NCBI GenBank assembly: GCA_003254885.1
Contig: QANT01007971.1
Coordinates: 1-41,146, forward strand
Source: Purshia tridentata
Taxonomy: Eukaryota > Streptophyta > Magnoliopsida > Rosales > Rosaceae
Reading direction: 5' to 3'
Length of the DNA stretch: 41,146 bases
This document shows, piece after piece, positions 1 through 9,759 of the stretch (the stretch's first letter is position 1; every line of letters begins with the position of its first letter). Under the pieces are notes generated by a model. The model did not search any database and was not told the origin of the DNA. It worked only from the letters and a program-made list of their open reading frames with translations. The position numbers and the translations under genes were made by a program.

Positions 1-592
1 TGACATTTTGTTCGGGCAAGGTTTTCGCGTTGACTGTGGGTTCATTGGAAAGGTCTCGTCCTCACGAGTTCGTAGACACGTAGCACGCGTCAAACAGAGC
101 TACGGTTTGAAAGTTACGGACGTGTGAAGAGAAGGACACATTGGTAATTTTGAAAAAGGTGATTTTAAAAGCCCAAAAACCCAGAAAATCCTCATTTTCT
201 CTCTCCTCTCTCCCGAAAATTCTCTCTCTCGCGAGCCTCTCACCCAGCCACGCCTTTCGCCGGCGCGTGGGGGCGCGTCCGGCAGCGGGTTGGGCTGGTG
301 TTTGGCTCGCCATGCTCGCGCCGCCTCCCTCTTCCTTCCCATGGTGGCGGCTCGCCGTGAAACAGCTTGGAAAGTTGAGAACCAGATCGCGCACAGTCGG
401 CGGCGATCTCGCCGTTTCCGGCGACGACGAGGCTCAGTGACCGCCCAGAACTCTTCCTCTCGTCGAGCCCAGCGTGTTGGTGGGTTCGATTGACCCGTGG
501 GACCGCCGTGGACGGCGGATCGAGTGTGGGTGTGCCGCCGGCTTTCCGGCCAGTTTTCTTCCTTTTCCGGCCACTTTTGGCCGTCGACCCAG

Positions 593-672
593 GTTTGAGA
601 ATCGATCCTCTCAACCTCCTCTACCTGTTTGTGTTGTCCGTTGTTGACGTTAGAGAGTTTGACTTTTGGCAG
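593..672 (+). other. Intron-like segment 1 in LTR copy A (80 nt)
   Basis: The segment starts GTTTGAG after CCCAG and ends TTTTGGCAG before GTTGACC, so it has GT...AG ends and a T-rich 3' end. Copies B, C and G have an 80-nt segment at the same place, and copies E and F lack it at this boundary. Confidence 0.6.
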
Positions 673-771
673 GTTGACCACCCTTTGACCATCGCGGGTA
701 CCGCCGCATGTGGGGGTTCCAGCGACTTCTTTCAGTGTTTTTGGCCTCGGGACAACCACCCGAGCTTATGG

Positions 772-878
772 GTGAGTTCTTGGACCGTTCTTGTGTTTTG
801 TCGGGGCCGGGCAGCCACCGTGTGTGGTGGTTCCCGCCCGTTTTTGTAATTGCTGGCTTGGTTGTCTGGTCTTACCAG
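772..878 (+). other. Intron-like segment 2 in LTR copy A (107 nt)
   Basis: It starts GTGAGTTCTTG after ATGG and ends GGTCTTACCAG before GTGTGCTCGG. The donor matches the plant consensus, and a T-rich tract precedes the acceptor. The equivalent in B, C and G is 135-144 nt, and copy F lacks it precisely. Confidence 0.55.
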
Positions 879-1473
879 GTGTGCTCGGCATGGGAATTTG
901 TATTCCCGATGTCGTTATGCTGCCGGATTTTAGAATCCGAGCAAAGGAGCCACGAAGGACACGAAGGGCAGTTCAGTCTTTTCGCACGGTCACTGTGAGT
1001 GAACCTAAGTTCAACTCATTTTCCAGTTCAGTTACTTGTTTGATTGCTGTGCTTGTTTGACTGTTTGCCGTTTGCTAGTTAAGAGGTTACGGAACTAGGA
1101 TTGGGGATCTCGAGGATTTAGGGATTAAAGAAGAGATCGGAGTACCAGTGGTTTTAGTTGAGGATTCAGTGGATTCTAAAGGTTGTTTGAGGATTCTAAG
1201 TTACGGAAGGATCTAGTTGGAATCCCAAGAAAGGATCTTGTGGATTGTTCGAGGTGATCTTTCAGTTAGAGGTTAAATTGAGGATCTTTGAGGGATTAAG
1301 GATTTCAGTGGATATGATTGGTTTAGAGGCTTTGGTGATCAGGTTAAGGTTCATGATTTGTGATTGTGGTTTTACTGTGCTTGAGGAATTAAGATGGATT
1401 GTGATTGATTATTTTATTTCAGTTAATTTGAGGTTTTCAGTTAGATTTCACTCACACGAGCTCTAGTGAGCTT

Positions 1474-1497
1474 ACCGGGTTTGTGTGTAAACCCGGT
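1474..1497 (+). other. Perfect 9-bp stem-loop in LTR copy A
   Basis: The arms ACCGGGTTT and AAACCCGGT enclose a GTGTGT loop. The same 24-nt hairpin is found unchanged in copies C (16247-16270), E (21910-21933), F (28512-28535) and G (32967-32990), about 300 bp from the LTR 3' end. Confidence 0.85.
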
Positions 1498-2050
1498 GCA
1501 CCTGTGGTGGGGTGCAGGGTTTGGTTTTGCAGGTGAGCAAGCTGAGGAGGCAGTGGAGAGAAGACGAGGCAGTGAGACCAACAGTAGTTTTACAAAACTT
1601 AGTTTACACTGTGATTTTTATGTACAAGATTTTACAGCTTGATTTTATAAATGTGTTTTTGTAAAATTACAGTTGCTTCAGTAAATTACTTTATTATTCA
1701 TGGCTCACAGTTTTATAAAAAGGGCCCACAGCTTCAGGAATTAATTTCAGTTTTCAGGTTCAGTTGATGTTCACGTGCCCGACGGTCGGGGCGTGACAAT
1801 GACCCAGTCCTCTCTCTTCTCTCTCCTTTCCTCTCACCTGCGTGCGACTAGAGCCCTCAGCTCCGGCCACCTCCAGCGTCTCCAGGGAGCGGGAACTGGC
1901 AGGAAAGCTTCCCTAGGCTCTAGCCATCTCGTCCGAGCCCTCCTCCCTGTCAGTCGCCGCTTCCACGTGCAGAGAAGAGCTTGGAAAACCCAGCTCCACT
2001 GCGAAATTCCAAGCTCGATTCCGGCCATCTCCTTCCTCGAATCAATTGGA

Positions 2051-2302
2051 TTTTTGGTGGGTTTTCCTTCTTTCTCCTTGGACTTTCTTTCCCTTTTAGT
2101 TTGGTTGTTTGATTTGAAGTTTTTGTGGAAGATTAACATTGAGGGTTTGAGGCCATTTCAGGATTAGCTTCGGGTTTTTTTGGTGGGTTTTCCTTCTTTT
2201 TCCTTGGACTTTCCTTCCCTTTTAGTTTGGTTGTTTGATTTGAAGTTTTTGTGGAAGATTAACATTGGGGGTTTGAGGCCATTTCGGGATTAGCTTTGGG
2301 TT
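2051..2302 (+). repeat. Tandem duplication, 126 bp x 2
   Basis: The two units (2051-2176 and 2177-2302) both contain GGTGGGTTTTCCTTCTTT and GAAGTTTTTGTGGAAGATTA and differ at only a few positions. No coding sense is apparent. Confidence 0.9.
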
Positions 2303-3217
2303 TTCGAATTTAATACAAATTGTGAGGTGTTTTGGGCAATTCTCATATTTAGGAACCTCTAATTGAAGTGTAGAATGAGAAATTTAGGAAAATTTGAGGA
2401 AAATTGAAAGTTTGATATTTGGGTTTATGTCCATTTCGGATTTGGCCATGGTTGGGTGAAATTGATGGTTGTTTTGTGTAATTGTGGGGTTAAGGATGGA
2501 TTTGTGGTGATTTGGGACTTTTTTGGTTGTTTGATTTTGAGAATTTTGGAACCTGGATTTTTGGGAGATTATGTCAATTCGGATTTTTGTCAAATTGAGG
2601 AAAATTAAAGGTTTTATTGTGCAATTAAGGGTTTTGGTATGGAATTGGAGTGAATTGGAACTTGGATTGATGAATTATTGTGGGTAATTAGAAATTTGGA
2701 AATTTGGGGTTTGGAAACCATGTTGAATCCTTTGGAACCTTTGATTTTGGGTGATTTTTGAGGTGAATTCAGTTATCTTTAAGCCGAGTTTAATCCCGCG
2801 TCGTATTTTTCCTTTGTAGGTGAGATCCCTAAGGCTCGAGACGATCCGACAAAGGATCAAGGCTAGGCAACCTCACTGTGAGTGGACTTTGATTTTATTA
2901 AAGTTATTGAATTTTAAATGTGGTTCTTGTTTTTGAGCTAGTTGTGAATTTGATTATTGAAATTGATTTTGAGAATTTATTTATTCTAGAATAAGTTTGA
3001 AGGTTTGATTTCACTTATTAGTTTATGGTAACTATTGGTTCTTTGAGAAAGGATTTAATTTATAAGTTTCGAGTTTGTTGATTAATTTTCTTGTCTACTC
3101 TAAAAAGGTGTGGAATTTCATTTGTTGTGGTTTGAAGTGAAATTATTTTGGATTTTATTTTGGATTGGTATTGTTTTCAAGCACCTTGTTAGTATCCAGT
3201 TCAGCATATCAATTCAG

Positions 3218-3397
3218 ATAGGTCTTTGGGACCCATCACGGCACACACGTAGGCTTTGGGCCGTGTGTCGGGATGCCTTGCCTTTTGGGGGTGATTCTAA
3301 GTGCACGTATGGCAGTTTATTGGCCCTGCATGTGTATGATAGACTACGACTCTGCACATGTACAGCAGGGTTATTGGCCCTGCATGCGTACGGCCAA
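3218..3397 (+). repeat. Conserved hairpin block plus truncated ~27-bp array
   Basis: The block GGTCTTTGGGACCC...GGCACACACG...CCGTGTGTCGGGATGCC is followed by about four monomers of the form GCCCTGC(N)9GGCAG. The last monomer is cut at CGTACGGC where the inverted-repeat element begins. This is the most diverged of the eight blocks in the window. Confidence 0.8.
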
Positions 3398-3404
3398 TAA
3401 TTTT

Positions 3405-5025
3405 ATGGTGGGTTACCCATGTTAGTCAACGAATTAATTTTCGTCCCATGTTGGTCCAGAATTTTATTAAAATGCCCCAAGTTAGTCCATTCCATCCAAT
3501 TTGTACTAACAGTTGTTTAATCCAAACCATGTACTGAACATGTGAGTTTTTGGGAGGGCAAAAATGGTTTTTCACCACATACGTTCAGCATCCCCATCCT
3601 TCCATCGTATATTCAAAGCATCTGCAATGTTTTCCTCCAAGTTGGAATTCCAACAGATTATTGATGACGTAAATGGTGTTGGGTATGAAACCATTGAGAT
3701 TGTTGCCTTGTAAGTTCATATTAAAGGCTCTGCAAGCTATTGTATGTTTTCCAGCTCCAATGTTTAATTTGGAATGTTGCAGAAAGTACCATACCATCAA
3801 GTAAATTAATTCCCAATTGCAATCTCACAAATACTGGAGATATATCAGTGGGTATGGATCCTAATAACAGATTAATAGACAAATCCACAGTCTGCAAATT
3901 AGATGGCGACAAAAGTTTCGAGGGAGTTTGACACACTTTAAGCTATATATTGAAACTAAGGTCCAAAATTTTCAGATTTTTTGTAATTACACCAGAAATT
4001 GGTCCTCAGAAATTGTTCAAATTCGCACAAGGCTTGCGATATTAGAAAGGCTTTCTGGGATTCCCCCAGTTAAAATATTGATAGACAGATTCAAAACCTC
4101 CAACTTGGAGAGCTCTCCAATTCTATCATGCACATACCCAGAAAGCTTGTTTTCGCTAAGATTAATTAGAGTCAAATTGTGATAATCGATAATTTCAACA
4201 GGAATTGTACCTTGAAATTGATTAATAGAAAGTCAAGATTCTCCAAAACTTTGGATTTTCCAAGGTTGGACCGGTTGGTAGGAACAAACCCATTATTAAA
4301 ACAGTGAAGCTAAGGTTGAAGCTTTTGAGCCCAACCAATCCATCTAACTCTAAATCAATGGTTCCACACAAATTATTACGAGACAAGTCCAAGAATTCCA
4401 ACCTATAAGAACTAACAAAGGTAGGCAAAGAACCTAGCAAATTGTTAAAACTAAAATTTAGTAGCTTTAAACCATCTATCTATTCCCACAACCAGTGAAA
4501 TAAACCCACATGTGATTGAGCTTAGATGGTTCTTTGAGACATAAAGCATATGCAAAGACTCAATCTAGCAAACAATGGGTAGAAAATCTAAGGACCCCAG
4601 ATAGAAAAATTCGATTGACAGATGAATTAGTGGAGGGCCGGCTACAAATGACTTCTTTCCATAAGCATGGGTTTGGCTTCTTTTTGATATCCCATGAAAC
4701 ATTACTATTGTTTAGACTATTAGAGAGATTGATCATGGTGGTTGTTTGGTTTGAGGATAGTTGAGACAACACCAAAGGATAGCGAAACAATAAGAAGATA
4801 GAAGAAGACGACATAAAAGAAACCTTGTGAAAAGATGGAGATGTTGAATGCATGTAGTGAAAAATCATTTTTGCCCTCCTAAAAATCCACATGTCTGACA
4901 TATGGTCTGATTAAACGGTTGTTAGCATTAATTAGACGTAACGGACCATCTTGAGACATTTTAATAAAATTCTGGACCAATATGGGACGAAAATTAATTT
5001 GTGGACTACATGAGAAAACCACCAT
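3405..5025. mobile_element. Inverted-repeat (Pack-type) element carrying LRR gene pieces
   Basis: The ends 3405-3603 and 4829-5025 are inverted repeats of each other (~80% by eye). Both contain GAATTAATTTTCGTCCCAT-like, TGGTCCAGAATTTTATTAA and GGAGGGCAAAAATG motifs. The ~1.2 kb between them is mostly sequence related to an LRR receptor kinase on the minus strand. Long terminal inverted repeats around host-gene sequence match Pack-MULE-like or other non-autonomous TIR elements. I found no 8-10-bp target duplication. The left end cuts into the hairpin array, so it may be an insertion boundary or a later deletion. No transposase is present. Confidence 0.6.
3585..4870 (-). pseudogene. LRR receptor-like kinase ectodomain fragment (pseudogene)
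   Basis: Reading leftward on the minus strand, the pieces occur in protein order. From about 4825 there is a hydrophobic signal-like segment (SSSSIFLLFRYPLVLS), then an LRR N-terminal cap with PNPCLWKEVICS and NSSVNRIFLSG. At 4440-4222 there is an LRR segment with EFLDLSRNNLCGTI and GLVGLKSFNLSF. At 3936-3721 there are LQTVDLSINLLLGSIPTDIS and VRLQLGINLLDG, and at about 3700-3600 MNLQGNNLNGFIPNT. The LxxLxLSxNxLxGxIP pattern is that of plant LRR receptor kinases and proteins. Frameshifts and stops separate the pieces, and transmembrane and kinase parts are absent. Placement between inverted repeats suggests capture by a transposon. Confidence 0.75.
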
Positions 5026-5809
5026 GGTAAGTGGACCAACGATGCATTTTGCTTTTAAAAACAAGTAAAAGTTGTTGGGTTTCAAAGGAAAGAGAAGCCC
5101 AAATCTGAACTTTAAAATCATTTACTTTAAATTGTATTTGTTAGTTAATTTGTATGCCTTAAAACCTACTTATTAAAAATGTTAAAATTAGTACAGTTCA
5201 CATAGGTAGCTAGCTAATTAATTTGTATGCTTTTAGTTATAAAATGTATTATTTAGTTTGTATATTGGTATTGAAGAAATCTAGGCATCCATCTCAAAAT
5301 CAATTGGCTATAGAGGAGTAGCTCAAGCCCTTATAAACCAATCGAGAGGTCCTCACATCTTCAATGCGGAATTTCTCTCAACATACCCTCGCACTTGTGG
5401 CATCATATCAGGCCTAACATATAGACAATTTATATTGGGTGATGTTGGAGCACGTGTGGCCTTTTGGACGTATCACGTAGATAAACTCAAACGTTAATAT
5501 ATTTACACTATTCAAGTGTAATTATATTTAGAAGCTCAAAATTCGTTTGTGCTTCCAACAATCCAAATAGTTCATTTTTCAATCCACCCTTTCAAGATCC
5601 TTTGTGTAAAAAAATAACTTAATTGTAGTTGTGCAAGTTAGGTATCTTCAATCGAACGTACCAATGATCGTGGTTGTTATAAAGATAATTGAACGATGAG
5701 ATGAAGTTTGACTGATCTAAACCTTTCATCTCTTAGTTCCCTAATCGAAGATCTTTCTTACAAAAAATTAGCACAATTGGAGTTGAAAAAGTTAAGTATC
5801 TGAGGTGCA
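5026..5809. other. AT-rich non-coding stretch
   Basis: No gene is visible. The phrase around 5285-5400 (CAAAATCAATTGGCTATAGAG, then TATAAACCAATC and GAGAGGTCCTCAC) resembles a dispersed non-coding repeat I recall from plant genomes, but I cannot name its family. Confidence 0.4.
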
Positions 5810-6230
5810 ATGTTTGAACGAGCGTGGTTTAGGGTATATATATACATTGTTCCGAAGTTTGGGAGACGAAAAGTACAATTTCATCACCCAAACTTTTCAA
5901 TAAAATGTGAAAAATATAGGGGGAAATATGCCGCTATTTATTTCAGAGTTTGGACGACGAAACTATTTCGTCACCTGAAGAAGCCTGAGGCAAGCAACTA
6001 TGACTTTCGTCGCCCCAGGTATCTTAGGGTGACGAATTAGCTTCATCACCCAAACGTTTCGTGAAAAAATAAATATTTTGGGCAGGTAAAATCTTGCTTA
6101 ATATTTGGACTTTGGACGAAACGGTTGTTTCTTCATCCCAAACTAGCTTTGGGAGACGAGCTCGTGTTTTCATAGCCCAAAGTCATGTGGGGCAACGAAA
6201 CCTCCTTCATCTCCCAAAGTCATCTTGTTG
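5810..6230. repeat. GACGAA/TTCGTC repeat cluster, CACTA subterminal type
   Basis: Short motifs such as GGGAGACGAAA, TTTCGTCACC, TTTCGTCGCCCC and GGGTGACGAA recur in both orientations every 20-60 bp. Direct and inverted GACGAA-type repeats are characteristic of the subterminal regions of plant CACTA (En/Spm) elements. A similar cluster at 25402-25760 begins with a CACTA terminus. No terminus is visible here, so this is a fragment. Confidence 0.5.
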
Positions 6231-6606
6231 TCAGCCCCCCATACTTGATTTCTGCATCCTCTTCACTCCATCTCTCTGTCTTTCTCAGTAGGAGTTCTCT
6301 CCCCTCCTCCCAACCTTCGCCCCTCCCTCTTCTCCACCTCCCCTTTTCTCCTTCCTCCTCCTCTCTCGGCCTCCTCCACCCAAAACACGCCATGCCTGGC
6401 CTCTCGGCTTCCTCCCCTTCCACCTCTCTCCTTCTCCGGGCCTCCACCCACCCAAGACCCAATTTGCCCCCCACCATGAAAGCCAGCCTCCTCCCAACGC
6501 CACACCCACCACCTAAACCGACCTCCCCGTCCTTCCCTCCGCCCTCCTCTTCCTGCCAAACCTAAACCCCCAAAACCCACCCACACCCACAACGGCAGCA
6601 ACCATG
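6231..6606 (+). other. Pyrimidine-rich (CT) tract with weak ORF
   Basis: The stretch is almost entirely C and T on the + strand. It stays open in several frames and encodes a Pro/Ser-rich low-complexity peptide that matches no family I know. It resembles a plant 5' leader with a first exon, and CCATGGGTAGGT near 6603 could be a start codon next to a splice donor. This may be a captured promoter/exon fragment, but coding status is unsupported. Confidence 0.3.
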
Positions 6607-6969
6607 GGTAGGTGTTTTCTTTTTAATTTTGTTTTGCCTTTTTCTCTTCTTTTTTTGCGTTTTTGTTTTGGAATTGTATATTTTGTTGATTTTTATGTTT
6701 TTGTTGTTTTTTGTTGATTTTTGTTATAATATTTGGTATTTTATGATTTTTTTGATGATTTTTTTTGCAAGATTATGAAAGAATTTAGGCTAAATTACAG
6801 TAAAAAGGGTTATACGTGTGTGGGTGGCAATTCTGGAGAATAAATTACAATAAATTTGTTATTAAATACACCAGTTAACTAAATTTAATTATAAGGTAAC
6901 TCATTAATTAAACCAAAATCAGTTTTCCTTTCTTTTGCATTTTTTGTCAAATGCTTTCTCTCTTCCCTT

Positions 6970-6972
<3 letters not shown>

Positions 6973-7002
<30 letters not shown>
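6973..7002. repeat. (TA)n microsatellite
   Basis: An uninterrupted TA dinucleotide run of about 29 bp. Confidence 0.95.
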
Positions 7003-7004
<2 letters not shown>

Positions 7005-7289
7005 GGCCTTTTCCAATGGTGGCCTGCGAGTGACAGTGATACCTAAATATGGGCCACGAGTTTGCCTCCAAGTAAGAGAAATTGAGATTTGAGAGTGATA
7101 TTTGCATTGATATACAATATTAATTATTGATTGCGTGGGTATTAGTTGCGATCGACTTTACTGTTTACATCATCTATATATATAGTTTTCATTATTATTA
7201 GATTTATATAATACCCGACATGCCCATTGATCACTTTATGTGCATTGAATACTAAACCAGCAAACCTACCTCCCTTTAAGCCTCCATTT

Positions 7290-7590
7290 AAGTTTTAGTT
7301 GGATTTTGAAATTGTAATTCAGTTTCAGTTATGAAATTGTAAAACTGTATTTCAGTTTCAAAATCAAGCTAAAACAGAATTACAATTGAATTTTAGATTT
7401 GTTCTTGAATTAAACTAAAACTGAAATAACTGAAACTAAGATTGAAATTAAAACTGCAGGTAAAACTAAAACTGAAACTGAAAACTCGCAATTGAAACTG
7501 AGATTTCTTCATAATTGAAATTGAAAGTTTTTCATAACTGAAACTGAGAGTGCAGCTGAAATTGCAGGTGAAACTGAAATTAAAACTAAA
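7290..7590. repeat. Degenerate AACTGAAA minisatellite-like region
   Basis: Variants of AACTGAAACTGAAATT recur many times, with CAGTTTCAG inversions at the left (7318-7355), so the region can fold back on itself. It has no coding features. Confidence 0.7.
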
Positions 7591-7716
7591 TTTGTGGTTG
7601 TGGGTGTGTTGATGTTAACTAGAAATTGATTTTTTAGTTGCGGCTGAGTTGATATTACCTTGGAATTAAATTTGTAGTTGTGGATGAGTTGATATTACCT
7701 AGAAATTAAATTAAAA
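7590..7716. repeat. Degenerate ~45-55-bp tandem repeats, three copies
   Basis: Three successive copies of a unit around GAGTTGATATTACCTAGAAA are each preceded by GTTGTGG- or GTTGCGG-type sequence. They directly abut the 3' end of the UPF0114 fragment. Confidence 0.65.
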
Positions 7717-7721
7717 GTGAG

Positions 7722-8108
7722 CTATAAATAAATTATTGAATTTGAGTACTTTTGGTTAAACAGTAAAAACAGGAAACCAGAAGAAAGGAGGACAGAGGCA
7801 GAAAAGCAAAGCAAGTCCAATGGAGATTGTATAACTGTTTTCTTACGCTTATCCAGCAAGCCAATTATAAGGATCATCACTATTACATGTCCAAGCTTCG
7901 ATTTCAGCTCATTCACACTTGTTATATCTAACCATTTTGGTCCTTCCTGTAAAACGGGAAATATATGAAAAGTTAAATGCAATGCAACTCAATTTGGCCT
8001 AAAGATGTAGCAAGATAAATCCTTTTATGAAAATCAAGGCTAAAACAATGCTCAGATCCAAGAAAATTCACTCTAACCCTTAGAATGAACATGCCAAAAA
8101 GATTTGAT
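7722..8108 (-). pseudogene. UPF0114-family membrane protein, C-terminal exons (fragment)
   Basis: On the minus strand an exon starts at 7946 after a TTTTACAG acceptor and runs to a TAG at 7722-7724. It encodes EGPKWLDITSVNELKSKLG, then HVIVMILIIGLLDK, a KKTVIQSPLDLLCFSASV segment and a hydrophobic C-terminus. Joined to an upstream piece ending at 8078 (donor GTTAGAG) that encodes SNLFGMFILR, the reading frame continues as FGMFILREGPKW. This resembles, from memory, the C-terminal third of plant UPF0114 (YqhA-like) membrane proteins of unknown function. The small upstream exon could begin at an acceptor near 8109. No further upstream exons (signal peptide, first membrane helices) are visible before LTR copy B, so the gene is partial and probably a relic or captured fragment. 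Confidence 0.55.
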
Positions 8109-8879
8109 CTGTAAGGAGCTTTACTATATACCCAACCAAATACGAGAAACCCGAGTCGTTGAAAAAGAGCAAATACGAACAAACACAACGAAAAAACCCA
8201 ACCTAGTAGAGTTCTTCTACGCAACAACTACAACAGAACTCAGCTCACCTTAATATCAAGACTTAGATTAGACCCAAGATTTACATGATTTGTAGAAAAA
8301 TCACAGGAAAAGCTAAACGACAGAAATAGGGCAAGACAGAAAGAGGGCGAGAAAATTAGCGAGAATGATTGGCCATGCAGTAGTTTGGTGCCAACGGATT
8401 CAAGCCTGGACCTAACACGCGAAGATTCTCAATCTCAAAGGTGACGACGACAGAGAAGACCGACGGCGATGATGATGATGAGATTATATTCATAATTGAT
8501 TCAAATAGGTTTCCCAATTGATGTTTGTGTTTCAAAGAAAGTGAGACTGTGATGCTATCTATGTGTAATGGGTTTCTCGATTGATTTTGGAGTCAGAGAA
8601 TCATCAGGTATTCTTGGTTGGATATGGAGAGAGTTTGGCGAGAGAGAGAGAGAGCTAAAGGAAGCCAAAGTAGTTGCCAAACCCTAAGAAAAGAGATAGA
8701 AAAGAGGTCAAGCCAGATGAATCTGATGATCGTGTCAACACTGAACAGGGCAAGTTTGTCAAAGGTTCGTACGCGTGGCTACTTAAAGAAAAAAAAAAAA
8801 AAAGAGATATATCATATAAAAGTCAGGTCGGTGTTAGTTACATTGATAAATTGGTATATGATAATTAAAATCCTATAAA
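8109..8879. other. Non-coding stretch, no recognised gene
   Basis: It contains GA-rich runs (8640-8656), GATGAT repeats (8468-8481) and an A-run (about 8787-8801). A short + strand frame at 8674-8868 encodes a Lys-rich peptide that I do not recognise. It could be the 5' flank of the UPF0114 gene on the minus strand, but no upstream exons could be identified. Confidence 0.4.
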
Positions 8880-9437
8880 AAGGTCTCGTCCTCACAAATT
8901 CGTAGACACGTAGCACGTGTCGAACGGAGCTACGGTTTGAAAGTTACGGACGTGTGAAGAGAGGGGCAAGTTGGTAATTTTGAAAAGTGGGATTTTTAAA
9001 AGGGGCACAGAACCCAGAAAATCCAGACAGCCATTTTCTCTCTCCTCTCTCCCGAAACCTCTCTCCTCGCGAGTGTTCTCCCCAGCCGGAACTTTCGCCG
9101 GCGCGAGGGGGCGCGTCCGGCGGCGGCTAAGGCTGATCGACGGCTCGCCGTGCTCGGCTGCTCCCCCTCTTCCTTCCCATGGTGGCGGCTCCCCGTGAAA
9201 CAGCCCAGAATGCGAAATCCAAGAGTGTGCAGTCGGTGTCACCGTCGGCGATCTCTGTGTTTCCGGCGACGACGCGACCTCCCACCTGCCCAGATCTTCT
9301 CCCCTCGTCGAGCCCAGCCTGTTGGTGGGTTCGATTGCACCTTTGGACCGCCGTGGACGGCGGATCGGCGTTGGAGGTGCCGCCGGCTTTCCGGCCTGAT
9401 TTCCTCCTTTTCCGGCCAGTTTTGGCCGTCGACCCAG

Positions 9438-9517
9438 GTTCGAAAATCGATCCCCTTGACCTCCTCTACGTCCCTGTGTAATTTGTTTTAGCTAAACGTG
9501 AGTTTCGTTTTTGACAG
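9438..9517 (+). other. Intron-like segment 1 in LTR copy B (80 nt)
   Basis: It starts GTTCGAAAATCG after CCCAG and ends CGTTTTTGACAG before TTGACC. It has a T-rich 3' end and GT...AG boundaries. Copies E and F read CCCAG directly into TTGACC. Confidence 0.65.
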
Positions 9518-9624
9518 TTGACCACCGTTGACCACCCGTTGACCGTCGTGGGACCCGCTGTGTGTGACGGTTCCAGCGACCGTTCCTTGGTTTTTGGCCT
9601 CGGGCCAACTACCCGAGCTTGTGG

Positions 9625-9759
9625 GTGAGTTCTCGGACTTTCCGCGTGGTTTCCGAGGGTCGGGTAGCCACCGTGTGTGGTGGTTCCCGCTCGTTTTTCG
9701 TGATTGTTGGACTTGTTTGTGAATTCTGGTTTATTGCTTGGACTGTCTGGTCTTAACAG
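9625..9759 (+). other. Intron-like segment 2 in LTR copy B (135 nt)
   Basis: It starts GTGAGTTCTCGG after TTGTGG and ends GGTCTTAACAG before GTACGTGCGG. The donor and acceptor are canonical. Copy F reads TCGTGG directly into GTACGCTCGG. Confidence 0.65.

Larger units (their letters stand above)
1..1798 (+). mobile_element. Family 1 LTR, copy A (start outside window, internal deletion)
   Basis: This is a Ty3/gypsy-type LTR whose first ~130 bp lie left of the window. Aligned by eye to complete copy C, it runs from the GTTGAC-rich leader through the GC-rich 5' part and the conserved 3' end, closing with GGGGCGTGACA at 1798. Both intron-like segments are present (593-672 and 772-878). About 1 kb, including the central hairpin array, is missing near 1110-1135. 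The flank after 1798 belongs to a different LTR-like sequence. Placement in Ty3/gypsy rests on the stub of the same LTR that follows a gypsy-type polypurine tract at 29938. Confidence 0.8.
1799..3404 (+). mobile_element. LTR-like fragment of a third related family
   Basis: There is no gene here. The layout mirrors family 2: a pyrimidine-rich and GC-rich start, a TTTGTAG acceptor-like site near 2819, the motif CACTGTGAGTGG near 2875, a T-rich stretch, then the shared GGTCTTTGGGACCC block at 3221 and a short hairpin array. The sequence is clearly diverged from families 1 and 2. Both natural ends are missing: copy A abuts on the left and the inverted-repeat element interrupts the array on the right. 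That it is an LTR is inferred from this shared layout. Confidence 0.5.

Noticed and set aside
3585..4901. Intact LRR receptor gene
   Set aside because: The pieces are in different frames with stops, there is no kinase or transmembrane part, and they lie between transposon-like inverted repeats.
6185..6565. 126-codon frame in the CT-rich tract as a real gene
   Set aside because: Composition alone keeps it open on both strands, and the peptide is Pro/Ser low-complexity without a recognisable domain.
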